Positions 1-8,619 are shown, counted from the stretch's first letter. The stretch: 64,000 nt of DNA from Candidatus Woesearchaeota archaeon (GCA_018655525.1 JABIJM010000007.1:25766-89765), one strand, 5' to 3'. The notes: generated from the letters alone by a model not told the origin. Numbers and translations: made by a program.

Positions 1-217
1 CAATTGTTTGTGCTTATTATTAGGGGATTAGTTTAATAAAATTTGATTTTTTTCCAAAAATCACAAATTGTACAAAATAAAATAATTTTGCAACTATTTT
101 TGAAAAACTAATCATGTAAACATTGTCGTACCATACTCAAAATTTGTATGAATAATAGACCCCACCAAAAACGTAAATAATTCACCCCCTCTGAAATCGT
201 TATAAAAAAAGAAAAAT

Positions 218-251
218 GGGGTCACTTATTCAAAAATAAAAAAATGACCCC
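218..251. repeat. GGGGTCA/TGACCCC inverted repeat beyond the serine recombinase
   Basis: Two perfect 7-nt arms (218-224 and 245-251) flank a 20-nt A-rich loop, 13 bp beyond the recombinase stop codon. It could be a terminator hairpin for that gene or a recombinase-related site. Runs of C (accccac, cacccccc-like tracts) recur through 160-280. The rest of 1-264 is AT-rich and shows no ORF that I can support. Confidence 0.4.
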
Positions 252-264
252 TGAAAAACTATTT

Positions 265-855
265 TTAGACCCCCTCATTTGTTTGCATAATTGTGGGGGT
301 GGTTTGTTTAGGTACATTTTGTGCAGCTAGTTGTTGTATGGTTTTTCTTTTCTCCCATGTTGCTAAGTAACCAGTTCTCCGTCTTCTAACCTTATCTTTA
401 CTACCTTTAGGTCTACCTAATTTAATCCCTTTTTTCTGCAGATATCGTAGCTTTGCTATTGTTCTCTCTCTAATGAGTTGTCTTTCCAATTCTGCTACTG
501 CACCCATTATCTGAAAGAAAAACATCCCTTGAGCCGATTCAGTGTCAACTTCAGGACTTAAACAGATAAACTGTACTTTTCTGTTCCTGAACTCTTCTAC
601 CAATTGGATCAAATGCTTCAAACTTCTTCCCAGTCTGTCTAATTTCAATACTAACACCATATCAAATTCATTGTTCCGGATTTTCTGCATTAAAATGTCA
701 AGCATTGTCCGAGAAGATTTTGAACCACTTATCTTCTCTTCAAAGACAGTGTATGCCCAGTTCTCCTTCTTACACTTTTCAATTAGTACAGCTTTTTGGT
801 GTTCTAGACTTTGGTCTTCAGTACTTACCCTACAATATATTGCTACACGTTTCAT
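265..855 (-). CDS. Serine recombinase, resolvase/invertase type
   Basis: Small site-specific serine recombinase of 196 residues. The N-terminal catalytic domain starts with YCRVSTEDQ, whose serine is the expected nucleophile. Further family motifs follow: LKLDRLGRS around residues 72-80, and a GAVAELERQLIRERT segment that leads into the long E helix. The C-terminal 50 residues (LGRPKGSKDK onward) are basic and take the place of the usual small helix-turn-helix domain. The length fits a resolvase/invertase rather than a large phage integrase. IS607-type enzymes carry their DNA-binding domain at the N-terminus, so this is not one, and no TnpB gene is adjacent. Its neighbours are a repeat array and a tyrosine recombinase, so it is probably part of a mobile or formerly mobile element. 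Confidence 0.9.
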   Translation of the reverse strand: MKRVAIYCRVSTEDQSLEHQKAVLIEKCKKENWAYTVFEEKISGSKSSRTMLDILMQKIRNNEFDMVLVLKLDRLGRSLKHLIQLVEEFRNRKVQFICLSPEVDTESAQGMFFFQIMGAVAELERQLIRERTIAKLRYLQKKGIKLGRPKGSKDKVRRRRTGYLATWEKRKTIQQLAAQNVPKQTTPTIMQTNEGV

Positions 856-893
856 TTATTTACCCCCAACATCTATGACCTCTTGAGTGTCTT

Positions 894-1240
894 GGTTCAA
901 AGGTGCAATTATTGTACGACTTATACCGGGCATGTTTTGAACCTCGGTTCCATTAAATTCGGAGGTTTAAGCAACTGAAACTGCCAAATTTGAAACCGCG
1001 TAATTAACCATTTTTGAATTGTTTTGTGGTTCAAAGGTTCAACCATATTACAACCTATTAGCCCTTGATTTTGAAACTCGTATGCCGTAAAATTTGCCAT
1101 TTTAGCCTCCCTATCCTTAATATTTGAAACTAGGTTCAAAGGTTAAATCAGATTACGACTTAGTAGAGGGGCTGTTTGAACCTCGGTTTCCGCAAATTTA
1201 GGCATTTTAACCTCTGAAACTGCAAAATTTGAAACTTGAG
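894..1240. repeat. Three-unit degenerate direct repeat between the two recombinase genes
   Basis: Units start at 894, 1028 and 1133, each with GGTTCAAAGGT. Each then has a TTGAACC or TTGAAAC-like segment about 40-50 nt later and a CAAATTTGAAAC or ATATTTGAAAC-like end. The first unit is about 134 nt, the second 105 and the third about 105. The ORF track entry at 921-1139 lies inside this array and is probably not a gene. Apart from the repeats and the hairpin at 1301-1335, I see nothing else in 856-1367. The array could be recombinase binding sites or decayed element ends. Confidence 0.6.
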
Positions 1241-1300
1241 AAAAATTGCTTTTTTCAATCATTTTATTCTTTGAAGTAATGCTTTTTTCTAATGTTAAAG

Positions 1301-1335
1301 CAACCAAACCTTTTTTGGAAATTTAGGTTTGGTTG
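1301..1335. terminator. 10-bp hairpin beyond the tyrosine recombinase stop
   Basis: CAACCAAACC (1301-1310) and GGTTTGGTTG (1326-1335) form a perfect 10-bp stem with a 15-nt loop, 32 nt past the recombinase stop codon on the minus strand. The position suggests a terminator or 3'-end stabiliser. A site for the adjacent recombinases is the alternative. Confidence 0.4.
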
Positions 1336-1367
1336 TTGATTTCATTATTTTTTTTGCTTATAATAAT

Positions 1368-2591
1368 TTAGAATGGTAAACTAATCCCAGGTATCTCACG
1401 TAACTTCTCCATCAACAGATGTTGCACATCTTTATCTTTAAGAAGCGTGGTCATAAGATCATTTGATAATCCTTGTTGTGCATAAACACTTCTTTTCTTA
1501 TCTTCAATTTCCATGGCTTGTTTAAGATCTAAGTATCCACCACATTTCCGACAATGTGCACTATCAAAGGTATTAATAGAATCACAACGAGAACACACAC
1601 GTGGTTTACGGATAGATTCTTTCTTATCTTCATGCTGAAGTCCATTCATTTTAAAGATGGCATTATCAACTTCTTTTCCACTCATGTGAACATACGTTGC
1701 AGGCATATCTGATCCTTGAATCCATCCGAAATATTGATTCATTTGGAACTCTGTTAAATGGTTTGCCATGAAGGTTGCACGTGAATGTCTAAATGTATGG
1801 GGATTCACTCTTTTGTTAATAGATGATCTCTTAGCAAGTTCAATCAGAATTCTTCTTACGTTTCGATAATCCATTTGTTTCAAGTGATTTCGTGAACCAA
1901 TGTTAATCCATAAAGGAGAATCTTTTTGTAATTTTAATGGATGGGAATCCATCCATGTAGATAAATATGGTGTTGATGAAATCAACCTAATTTTTCTTGA
2001 ACCTGTTTTTCCTTGTACTACAATAACCGTTCCGTAATCATCAAACACAACATTCTTGAATAAAAGATTTCCAATTTCTCCGATTCTTGCTCCTGATTCC
2101 CATAAAACTGATAGAAAAGCTTTATCCCTTGGATGATAGGCTTTAGAAATCATTTTATTGACATCTTCTTCATTAAGCATATCTTCAGAAGAAGGAAGTC
2201 TCTGTTCAGATCTTTTAATTTTTGTTGGAATCCAATCTACAATTTCAGGATACTTATTTTTTCCTTTAACTCCTTTTAATAATTTATAGAAACGACGTAT
2301 CATCATTTTGTATGTTTTCTTCGTCCATGGAGAATATTTTGAATTCTGTTGAATATTGGCTACAAGGATTTTGATATCATTAATATCCGCTTTGTCAAAA
2401 TCTTTATTTAAATTTCTTGCAAACATGGTTAAGGCATAATAATATTTTAAAATTCTTGCCTTTGATAAATTTTCTAGAAGTAAATCATTTCCAAAGGAAA
2501 GAATAATTTCTTTGTTTCTTGCCGAAATATGCGAATTATTGACGTTCTTTATTGAAGTTTCATACATCTTTTCAAAGTTGTGTAAGCTCAT
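1368..2591 (-). CDS. Tyrosine recombinase (XerC/D-like archaeal integrase) with zinc ribbon
   Basis: A 407-residue tyrosine recombinase. An N-terminal SAM-like core-binding domain (about residues 1-110) is followed by the catalytic domain. Catalytic positions are visible: Arg in ESGARIGEIGNL (about 169), Lys in QGKTGSRKI, HTFRHSR, a Trp in the YFGWIQGSD segment, and the Tyr in ATYVHMSG. About residue 331 onward a CSRC...CRKCGG pair forms a zinc ribbon, which occurs in archaeal XerC/D-like integrases; a short helical tail follows. The gene lies between a repeat array and the 3' end of tRNA-Thr, the usual place for the integrase of a tRNA-targeting element. It is intact. A chromosomal XerA-like resolvase is less likely because those are shorter and lack the zinc ribbon. 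Confidence 0.93.
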   Translation of the reverse strand: MSLHNFEKMYETSIKNVNNSHISARNKEIILSFGNDLLLENLSKARILKYYYALTMFARNLNKDFDKADINDIKILVANIQQNSKYSPWTKKTYKMMIRRFYKLLKGVKGKNKYPEIVDWIPTKIKRSEQRLPSSEDMLNEEDVNKMISKAYHPRDKAFLSVLWESGARIGEIGNLLFKNVVFDDYGTVIVVQGKTGSRKIRLISSTPYLSTWMDSHPLKLQKDSPLWINIGSRNHLKQMDYRNVRRILIELAKRSSINKRVNPHTFRHSRATFMANHLTEFQMNQYFGWIQGSDMPATYVHMSGKEVDNAIFKMNGLQHEDKKESIRKPRVCSRCDSINTFDSAHCRKCGGYLDLKQAMEIEDKKRSVYAQQGLSNDLMTTLLKDKDVQHLLMEKLREIPGISLPF

Positions 2592-2668
2592 GTTATATCC
2601 TCCAAGAAATAATGTTTATAAATTTTGTAGCCCTTTCTGGGGTACAGAGCTTTCCATTTAAAATAAAG

Positions 2669-2786
2669 AGCCCCAGGCGAGAGTTGAACTCGCGACCTCC
2701 TGATCTCTTAATGTGCAATGTACACACCAGAGTGAGTCTGTGCACCAAGTACAAGTCAGGTGCTATAGCCACTAAGCCACTGGGGC
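2669..2786 (-). tRNA. tRNA-Thr(TGT) with a 45-nt canonical intron
   Basis: Read on the minus strand, acceptor arms GCCCCAG and CTGGGGC pair perfectly. The T arm is GCGAG-TTCAACT-CTCGC, and the anticodon stem CCTGA/TCAGG closes a CT-TGT-AA loop. The discriminator is T, as in archaeal tRNA-Thr, and no CCA is encoded. An intron of about 45 nt (plus-strand 2705-2749) interrupts position 37/38. Exon CTTG can pair with intron TAAG between two 3-nt bulges, giving a bulge-helix-bulge cut exactly at these borders. Confidence 0.93.
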
Positions 2787-2863
2787 AGCTTTTTTATTTT
2801 CCTAGTGGGATTAAGTGAAACGCAAATCTCACGCATTATCAAATGTTGCTACATTTGTGCGAA

Positions 2864-2917
2864 GAGCCACTAAGCCACTGGGGCATTACTTTCATGGCAG
2901 AATACTAAGCCACTTGG
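2864..2917. repeat. Duplicated fragments of the tRNA-Thr 5' end
   Basis: AGCCACTAAGCCACTGGGGC, the plus-strand image of the 5' end of tRNA-Thr, recurs exactly at 2864-2883. A shorter, mismatched copy (ACTAAGCCACTTGG) lies at 2904-2917. Duplicated tRNA ends beside an integrase are typical attachment-site remnants. The fragments lack the rest of a tRNA. The remainder of 2787-2976 shows no gene. Confidence 0.7.
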
Positions 2918-2976
2918 TAATATGACTCATTTCATCATGTCATTTATTAAGTTTTTGTAAAAATAAAGAAAAAGAC

Positions 2977-3603
2977 CTATTTCTGATGGCTTGGCCATGC
3001 TTGTGAAGGGAAGAATGTCTTTGTTTCATCATATGGTAAATACCGCTTCATTTTGAACCATTGCTTAATATAATTTTGTAGTGCATATGTCTCTTGATAC
3101 AATTCTTTCTTTCGTGTTTCTATAGTTTGATTATATACTCGTTTCTTGAATAAATCTAATACATGTTTAAGAACGCCATGTTTTGCAAATTCAGCTTCAT
3201 ATTTTGGCTCAATAAATGAATTGATTGTCATTTCAACTTCACCCTTATTAACCTTCATTTTTTGACCATCTTTAACAATTTCTGTGTCTCCTAATGCAAT
3301 AAAATGAAAATCCATATCTAAATAATAATGTAAGTATGGCGCATCTGGTGCAGGTTTCGTTAATCTCCACCAAACCCAAATCTCTTTAACAGGTCCAGTT
3401 ACACGTTCACCATAATACGTTTCCCATGTATCTGAAGGAACTTCAGGCGTTCCTAACTCTGTATCATTCCATCCCTGTTCTTGAAACCATTCGTGTAAAG
3501 ATTCATAGAATGCTTTAGCATCAAAAATATCTTTATATTTAACTCTAATGGGATTAAATTCTGGAAATATTGCAATTTTATTTGCAATTTTATGTTTTGG
3601 CAT
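2977..3603 (-). CDS. Conserved hypothetical protein, about 208 aa
   Basis: I do not recognise this family with confidence. The protein is soluble and rich in aromatic residues (EIWVWWRLTKPAP, YLHYYLDMDFHF), with a helical basic C-terminus. The ORF track starts at 3705, inside the next gene upstream, but MPKHKIANK at 3603 is better: a TATA-like element (TTTATATAC on the minus strand, about 3625-3634) sits about 25 nt upstream, giving a leaderless mRNA. It follows the YdjM-like gene on the same strand after 34 nt. Confidence 0.6.
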   Translation of the reverse strand: MPKHKIANKIAIFPEFNPIRVKYKDIFDAKAFYESLHEWFQEQGWNDTELGTPEVPSDTWETYYGERVTGPVKEIWVWWRLTKPAPDAPYLHYYLDMDFHFIALGDTEIVKDGQKMKVNKGEVEMTINSFIEPKYEAEFAKHGVLKHVLDLFKKRVYNQTIETRKKELYQETYALQNYIKQWFKMKRYLPYDETKTFFPSQAWPSHQK

Positions 3604-3637
3604 ATAAGATTGATTATTTGATTGTATATAAATTTTG

Positions 3638-4150
3638 TTAGAATTGAATTCTTTTTCTGAACCACAAATATCCAATCCACAACGTGCCAAGGCCCATATC
3701 AACAACCGCTAATTTCACAGATAATTTCAATTCTTCTAATGATCCGAAAGTTAATCCATTCAACACAGGTTGATACATATTTCCGAATGGTGAGAAATAT
3801 AATTGATATGGCCAAAATAATGCCACTCCTAATACAGAAAAATAATCTAGGAATAAATGCATCATAATCCCCGCAGCAATTGCGATTCCTATCTCTTTAT
3901 GTTCTTTCGTGAAATACTTTGCAATAAAAAACACTAAAAGACCAGTAACAATGACAAACAAAAAACTATGGCTGAATGTTCTATGTAGATTCGTTCCAAT
4001 AACCCAATCAATGACAAAATCAGCATCAGGAAGAATACTTCCTAGTAAAAGAAATCCCCAGGTTACATGAGATAATTTCTTTGATTTAACTTTTTCATAA
4101 ATCTTTCCAAGGATCCATGCTCCAATAAGATGTCCGAATGCGAATGTCAT
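3638..4150 (-). CDS. YdjM-like membrane-bound metal-dependent hydrolase (DUF457)
   Basis: A 170-residue membrane protein with several hydrophobic segments. It has the histidine and aspartate pattern of the YdjM/DUF457 (LexA-binding inner-membrane hydrolase) family: GHLIGAW near the start, GSILPDADFVID, NLHRTFSHSF and MHLFLDYFS. In the family these residues are thought to bind metal; the substrate is unknown. The start codon is 26 nt from the palindromic TATA box shared with the YchF gene, so the mRNA is probably leaderless. Confidence 0.82.
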   Translation of the reverse strand: MTFAFGHLIGAWILGKIYEKVKSKKLSHVTWGFLLLGSILPDADFVIDWVIGTNLHRTFSHSFLFVIVTGLLVFFIAKYFTKEHKEIGIAIAAGIMMHLFLDYFSVLGVALFWPYQLYFSPFGNMYQPVLNGLTFGSLEELKLSVKLAVVDMGLGTLWIGYLWFRKRIQF

Positions 4151-4171
4151 ACCCTCAAAACACGCACAATC

Positions 4172-4181
4172 TTTATATAAA
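4172..4181. promoter_or_regulatory. Palindromic TATA box shared by two divergent leaderless genes
   Basis: TTTATATAAA is a perfect palindrome whose centre is about 25.5 nt from the plus-strand ATG at 4202 and about 26.5 nt from the minus-strand ATG at 4150. Archaeal TATA boxes are centred about 26-27 nt upstream of transcription start, so one box would place both transcription starts at the start codons. I see no second TATA-like element in the 51-bp gap. Confidence 0.75.
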
Positions 4182-4201
4182 TACCGCTTTTCTAACGTAA
4201 T

Positions 4202-5398
4202 ATGTTAGTTGGAATAGTAGGAAAACCATCTGTTGGAAAAAGTACATTTTTTAGATCATCTTCATTAGCAGATGCAGAAATTGCAAACTATCCATTCACT
4301 ACAATCAAACCAAATGAAGGTGTTGGATACGTCAAAGTAAAAGATCCAGCTTTACCATTTGGAAAATCTTCTAATCCGCGTAATGGATTCGTTCTAAAAG
4401 ATTGGCGATTTGTTCCAGTTCAACTAATTGATGTTGCTGGATTAGTACCAGGAGCACATGAAGGAAAAGGAATGGGGAATCAATTCTTAGATGATCTGCG
4501 TCAAGCAGATGTATTAATTCATGTAATTGATATCTCTGGTTCAACAAACGAAAAAGGAGAATCTGTTGATCCATTATCTTACGATCCTGCAGGAGATGTC
4601 AAATTCTTGGAAGTAGAACTAGATATGTGGTATCTCCAAATATTAAAAAAAGGATGGGAAAAATTTGCACGTACAGTTGTGCAAGAAAAAGCAGCAATTC
4701 AAATTGCACTAGCAAAACAATTATCAGGATTAAAAGTAACTGAAGAACTAATTGATGAAGCGATTGTCAAATTAAGTTTAAACAAAGAAAAGCCTCATGA
4801 ATGGACTGAAGAAAATCTTAAAGAACTTGCAACTTATCTTAGAAGGAAAACAAAACCAATGGCAATTGCTTGTAATAAAATAGATGTACCAGGTGCAGAT
4901 AAAAATTTCACACGATTAAAAGACATGTTTCCAGATTATGCTTTTGTTGGTGTTAGTGCAGAATCAGAACTTGCATTACGTCAAGCAAGTAAAGCAGAAT
5001 TGATTGACTACATTCCTGGAGAAAATACATTTGAATTCAAAGATGAATCAAAATTAAATGAGAAACAAATACAAGCTTTACAATTCATAAAAGAGAATGT
5101 TCTTCAAAAATTTGGGTCAACAGGTGTACAAAATATCTTAGATGAAGCTGTATTTGACAAATTAGGATACCTTGCAATATTTCCAGGTGGATCAAAATTA
5201 GAAGATAAAGATGGAAACACTTTACCAGATTGCTTTTTAATGCCTCCACAATCAACAGCATTAGATTTTGCATATAAATTACACACAGATTTCGGAAAGA
5301 ATTTCATCCGAGCGATAGATATTCTTACAAAACGGACTGTTGGAAAAGAACATCCATTGAAGCATGGAGACATTGTAGAAATCGTTGCAGGAAGGTAA
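4202..5398 (+). CDS. ychF: YchF/OLA1-family translation-associated GTPase
   Basis: A GTPase of the Obg-related YchF family, which binds ribosomes and may hydrolyse ATP as well as GTP. The P-loop GKPSVGKST is at the extreme N-terminus. It is followed by DVAGLVPGAHEGKG (G3), NKID (G4), an inserted helical domain, and a C-terminal TGS domain ending in LKHGDIVEIVAGR. The length of 398 aa matches archaeal members. Transcription probably starts at the ATG from the palindromic TATA box. A small imperfect hairpin followed by a T-run (5401-5422) may end the transcript. Confidence 0.95.
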   Translation: MLVGIVGKPSVGKSTFFRSSSLADAEIANYPFTTIKPNEGVGYVKVKDPALPFGKSSNPRNGFVLKDWRFVPVQLIDVAGLVPGAHEGKGMGNQFLDDLRQADVLIHVIDISGSTNEKGESVDPLSYDPAGDVKFLEVELDMWYLQILKKGWEKFARTVVQEKAAIQIALAKQLSGLKVTEELIDEAIVKLSLNKEKPHEWTEENLKELATYLRRKTKPMAIACNKIDVPGADKNFTRLKDMFPDYAFVGVSAESELALRQASKAELIDYIPGENTFEFKDESKLNEKQIQALQFIKENVLQKFGSTGVQNILDEAVFDKLGYLAIFPGGSKLEDKDGNTLPDCFLMPPQSTALDFAYKLHTDFGKNFIRAIDILTKRTVGKEHPLKHGDIVEIVAGR

Positions 5399-5465
5399 GA
5401 AATAACTTCGGAATTATTTTTTATAGTTTAAGTTTTGTGTTATATTTTTGAAAAACGAAGTTTAT

Positions 5466-5840
5466 TTAGAAAAGTGAAGCAAACCAGAACCACATTTTTT
5501 GGAGAAAGTTCATTTTTACACAGCTAGATGAGCCAAATGCTTGAGGGGCATACAACCCTTCACAACATTCACGAAACATTTTAAGTTCTCCTTTTTTGGC
5601 ACATGAAAGTTCTTTTTTATACTCTTCTCCACATTCTTCTATTAAAAAGCCCCCTAGTTCACACTTTTCACCATCATCAAAAATACAAAAACTCGTTTTT
5701 GGATCTTCAGTAAGCACCGCTTTATGTCCATGAACCTCACAAAACATTTTTGCCATACGACCAGGATCTATTTGAGCAGCTACTGTGGAAGTTAATAATA
5801 TAATAACAATCAGCAGAATCATAATTACCTTCTTCATCAT
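5466..5840 (-). CDS. Secreted DUF333-domain protein
   Basis: A small exported protein. A hydrophobic signal segment (MKKVIMILLIVIILL) is followed by a DUF333-like region: MAKMFCEVHGHK, then FCIFDDGEKCELGGFLIEECG, with the family's Cys-Gly...Cys...DG..C pattern. Four more cysteines follow. The function of DUF333 is not established. The ORF track start at 5933 is too early: a TATA box (CTTTATATAT on the minus strand, about 5861-5870) lies about 25 nt before the ATG at 5840, so a leaderless start there is preferred. ATG 5837 is also possible. Confidence 0.75.
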   Translation of the reverse strand: MMKKVIMILLIVIILLTSTVAAQIDPGRMAKMFCEVHGHKAVLTEDPKTSFCIFDDGEKCELGGFLIEECGEEYKKELSCAKKGELKMFRECCEGLYAPQAFGSSSCVKMNFLQKMWFWFASLF

Positions 5841-5968
5841 AGTATGATAATAATTAAATAATATATAAAGATTTTTTGATTTATTCAAACAAATATATCT
5901 GTCTTCTATACAAACCATTGTACTCCTCAACATAAATCATTAAAAAACCTCATTCTTCCTAAACTTAA

Positions 5969-7267
5969 ATGGGTTGGGTAACGACATTAGTACAAAAACT
6001 TGGAAAAAAAGAAGAAGGGCTAGAAACACTTCCTTTCTCAGAAGCTCAAGAATGGTTAGAATCACAAGGAAAAAATCTTTCTATTACACATAATTTATAC
6101 AAAGAGTTAAGTGATTACGTTCAAAAATTAAAAGATGAACGATGGTTTCTAGAATGTAAATTAGACAAATGGGAAGAGAAAGCAAATCTATTATTTGATC
6201 CAAAAGAAAAACAGGAAGTCATCCTTTTCTTTGGTGAAACACGAACGTTCTTAGATTTTTTAACATTCGCAAAAAAAATGAATATTGAAAAAATGCTTGA
6301 AATTAATAAAATTCTAGAAAAGAAGGTAGAAAAACTTCTTACAAAAATTGAAAAAAGCTCATTTGCACATGAATTCTCCTTCATTTTCATAGAAAAAGGA
6401 ATAAAACAAGATGAAGAAGTCATTGTAAATCCTTTGATCCAAGTTTTAATTAGAATTAATGGATTACGAGAAGAATTTGAACAAAAAGTAAAAACTGCTG
6501 AAGTTCATAATATTATTGTCCTTCAAGAAAAACTTGTAAATCTTCAAAACTTGAGAAATAAAATACGTCAAATTCGTGAAAAAGTTCAAGAACGTAGAGA
6601 AAAGTTAGATGTTTCACTTGAAAAGAAAAATAATAAAGAGCAAGAATTAGCACTTCGTAAAAATACCCCTACCTATAGTAATCTTGCTCAAATTAAAGAT
6701 CAACGTCAAAATTTATTCAAAGAACGTCAAGAATTAGAAACGGAACTTCTAACCTTTTTTAGAGATTTAAAAAATGCTTTATTAAAATATAAAGATATTC
6801 AACCAGAAAATTATATTGTGCCAAGTTACATTAGTAATCCCTTAAAAACTTTTTTAGAAGATGAAGGCCTTGCAATTCAACATGTACTTCATCACCTGAA
6901 AGCATTAATTGAATCTGGAAAAATAGAACTCCTTCTAAAAGAAGAAATGTTTTTACGAAATTTATTGGGATCAAAAAGTAATGATTATCTTTCTAATGCA
7001 CATAAAAAATTGACGCATATAAAACAACAAATTGAAGGAATCACTCATGCTTTTCAAGATCGTGATTTTTTAGTTCGTGTAGAAGAGATAGAATATAGGT
7101 TAACTCATTATAACCAACAGGTAGAAATATTACAAGAAGAAGTTGTATTCCTAGAAGGTTTAGCGCGTGAGAAAGAAGATGATTGTGCGAAAGAACAATA
7201 CCTTTTCCAAAAAATTGCAAAAGAACAACTTGGCAAAAATATTCATCTTGTTTTAGAAAACTTCTGA
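5969..7267 (+). CDS. Coiled-coil protein of unknown function
   Basis: A 432-residue protein that is almost entirely charged helix. Long heptad-like stretches such as NLRNKIRQIREKVQERREK and NNKEQELALRKN predict extended coiled coils. There is no signal peptide, membrane segment or enzymatic motif. I do not recognise the family; it could be a cytoskeletal, scaffold or SMC-like accessory protein, but nothing in the sequence decides this. It ends 25 bp inside the convergent pgk gene. Confidence 0.75.
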   Translation: MGWVTTLVQKLGKKEEGLETLPFSEAQEWLESQGKNLSITHNLYKELSDYVQKLKDERWFLECKLDKWEEKANLLFDPKEKQEVILFFGETRTFLDFLTFAKKMNIEKMLEINKILEKKVEKLLTKIEKSSFAHEFSFIFIEKGIKQDEEVIVNPLIQVLIRINGLREEFEQKVKTAEVHNIIVLQEKLVNLQNLRNKIRQIREKVQERREKLDVSLEKKNNKEQELALRKNTPTYSNLAQIKDQRQNLFKERQELETELLTFFRDLKNALLKYKDIQPENYIVPSYISNPLKTFLEDEGLAIQHVLHHLKALIESGKIELLLKEEMFLRNLLGSKSNDYLSNAHKKLTHIKQQIEGITHAFQDRDFLVRVEEIEYRLTHYNQQVEILQEEVVFLEGLAREKEDDCAKEQYLFQKIAKEQLGKNIHLVLENF

Positions 7268-8442
7268 TAATTTTTTTCTAATGCTATAATCCCTTGCAGT
7301 TTTTTTCCAGATAAAAAAGAAAGAGTTGCACCACCACCTGTACTTACGTGATTCATTTTATCTCGTAAATGGAATCGGTTTATTGCATCAGAAGTTTCTC
7401 CCCCACCAATAATTGTGGTAGCGGTTAATTGTGCAATTGTTTTTCCAACTTCTTTTGTTGCAGTTGCAAATTGGTGCCATTCATAATATCCTAAAGGGCC
7501 ATTCCATACAATCGTTTTTCCTTTTCTCACATATCTCTTAAATAATGTGATTGATTCTGGTCCTAAATCTAATGCAATCTGGTTATTTTGGATGTTATTA
7601 TATTTAACAATCTCTGAAGTAGAACGTGATGAAAGGGCTTTTGAAACTTTATAATCTATAGGTAAGATTAATTTTTTTCGCCATCTCTTATTTTCCAAGA
7701 TTTGACGTGCAACATCAATTGTGCCACAATCAATTTTAGACATGCCTATGGGAATATTCATTGCACGTAAGAATGAAAATGGAAGTGCACCGCCAATTAA
7801 TACATATTCTGCTTTATCCAAAGCTTGTTTCATAAGGTCAATCTTCTGTAATTTTGCGCCTCCCATCACCCAAATTAATGGTTTTTCCGCTTTCAATACT
7901 TTTGATAAATGGAAAATCTCTTTCTCTAATTGAAATCCTGCAATACTAGGTAATATCGTTGTAATTGAATTTATAGATGCGTTTTTTCTATGGCATACGC
8001 CAAATGCCTCATTGATATACACCTCACAACCTTCTGCTAAGCTATGTGCAAATGCAAGATCATTTTCATTTTCTTCACAATAAAAACGTAAATTTTCTAG
8101 AAATAATATTTGTTGAGATTTCAAATTTTTGATCTCTTTTTTTACTTTTTTTCCAATGGTATCATTTGTTTTTGTAATTTTTACCTTTGGCAATAATTTT
8201 TTTAACTCTTTTACAAGTGGATTTACTTTTAATTCATCCACCACTTTTCCCTCAGGCCTTCCAAGATGGGTTGCCATTACAATTTTACATCCTTTTGAAA
8301 GAAGAAAATGAATCGTATCCAAAGAAGCTTTAATTCTTGTGTTATCTTTAACTTTGCCTTTTTCTAAAGGAACATTATAATCTACACGTAAAAAAATAGT
8401 TTTATTCTCTAAAGGAAATGTAGTGATTGTAAATCTTTTCAT
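7243..8442 (-). CDS. pgk: Phosphoglycerate kinase
   Basis: Reversible transfer of phosphate between 1,3-bisphosphoglycerate and ADP, in glycolysis/gluconeogenesis. The N-terminal FLRVDYNVPL and HLGRPEG motifs, the central MGGAKLQKIDLM nucleotide-domain signature, and the C-terminal GGGETSDAI and STGGGATLSFLSGK motifs are all present. At 399 residues it is full length. A TATA-like TTTTATATACACC on the minus strand (8461-8473) is about 26 nt from the ATG, so it is probably leaderless. It is the only central-carbon enzyme in the window and stands alone. It overlaps the end of the coiled-coil gene by 25 bp. Confidence 0.97.
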   Translation of the reverse strand: MKRFTITTFPLENKTIFLRVDYNVPLEKGKVKDNTRIKASLDTIHFLLSKGCKIVMATHLGRPEGKVVDELKVNPLVKELKKLLPKVKITKTNDTIGKKVKKEIKNLKSQQILFLENLRFYCEENENDLAFAHSLAEGCEVYINEAFGVCHRKNASINSITTILPSIAGFQLEKEIFHLSKVLKAEKPLIWVMGGAKLQKIDLMKQALDKAEYVLIGGALPFSFLRAMNIPIGMSKIDCGTIDVARQILENKRWRKKLILPIDYKVSKALSSRSTSEIVKYNNIQNNQIALDLGPESITLFKRYVRKGKTIVWNGPLGYYEWHQFATATKEVGKTIAQLTATTIIGGGETSDAINRFHLRDKMNHVSTGGGATLSFLSGKKLQGIIALEKNYQKFSKTR

Positions 8443-8522
8443 AGAGTGGATTATTTTTTTGGTGTATATAAAATTTCGTATTTTGTTGTTGAATGCACTT
8501 GTTTTAACCTCTGTGTGACCAC

Positions 8523-8592
8523 AACATATATAAACAAGATTATTATTCTAGAACTGAGTTCGCATTTTTGCAGTTATTATTATTATTATTAT
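8523..8592 (+). promoter_or_regulatory. TATA box and TTA-repeat leader of the PGF-pre-PGF gene
   Basis: ACATATATAAAC at about 8524-8535 is a good TATA box for the plus-strand surface-protein gene, predicting a transcript start near 8557 and a leader of roughly 60 nt. The leader contains a TTA microsatellite ((TTA)6-like, about 8573-8592) just before the translation start. Length change of this tract could alter expression, but that is inference. Confidence 0.5.
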
Positions 8593-8619
8593 GTTATGAA
8601 AAAGAGGGTGATGTTTAAA

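Noticed and set aside
921-1139. 72-aa ORF between the recombinases
   Set aside because: It lies wholly inside the repeat array and its frame is broken in the other repeat units, so it is not under coding constraint.
2864-2917. A second tRNA gene near tRNA-Thr
   Set aside because: Only the 5' 20 nt are repeated; there is no T arm or 3' acceptor strand.
6121-6423. ORF track entries on the opposite strand of real genes (this and similar ones)
   Set aside because: They are antisense or out-of-frame shadows, with low-complexity translations and no motifs or start signals.
8446-8619. N-terminal extension of the PGF-pre-PGF ORF
   Set aside because: It begins with GTG, covers the TATA box and TTA-repeat leader, and delays the signal peptide; GGTGAT supports 8620.
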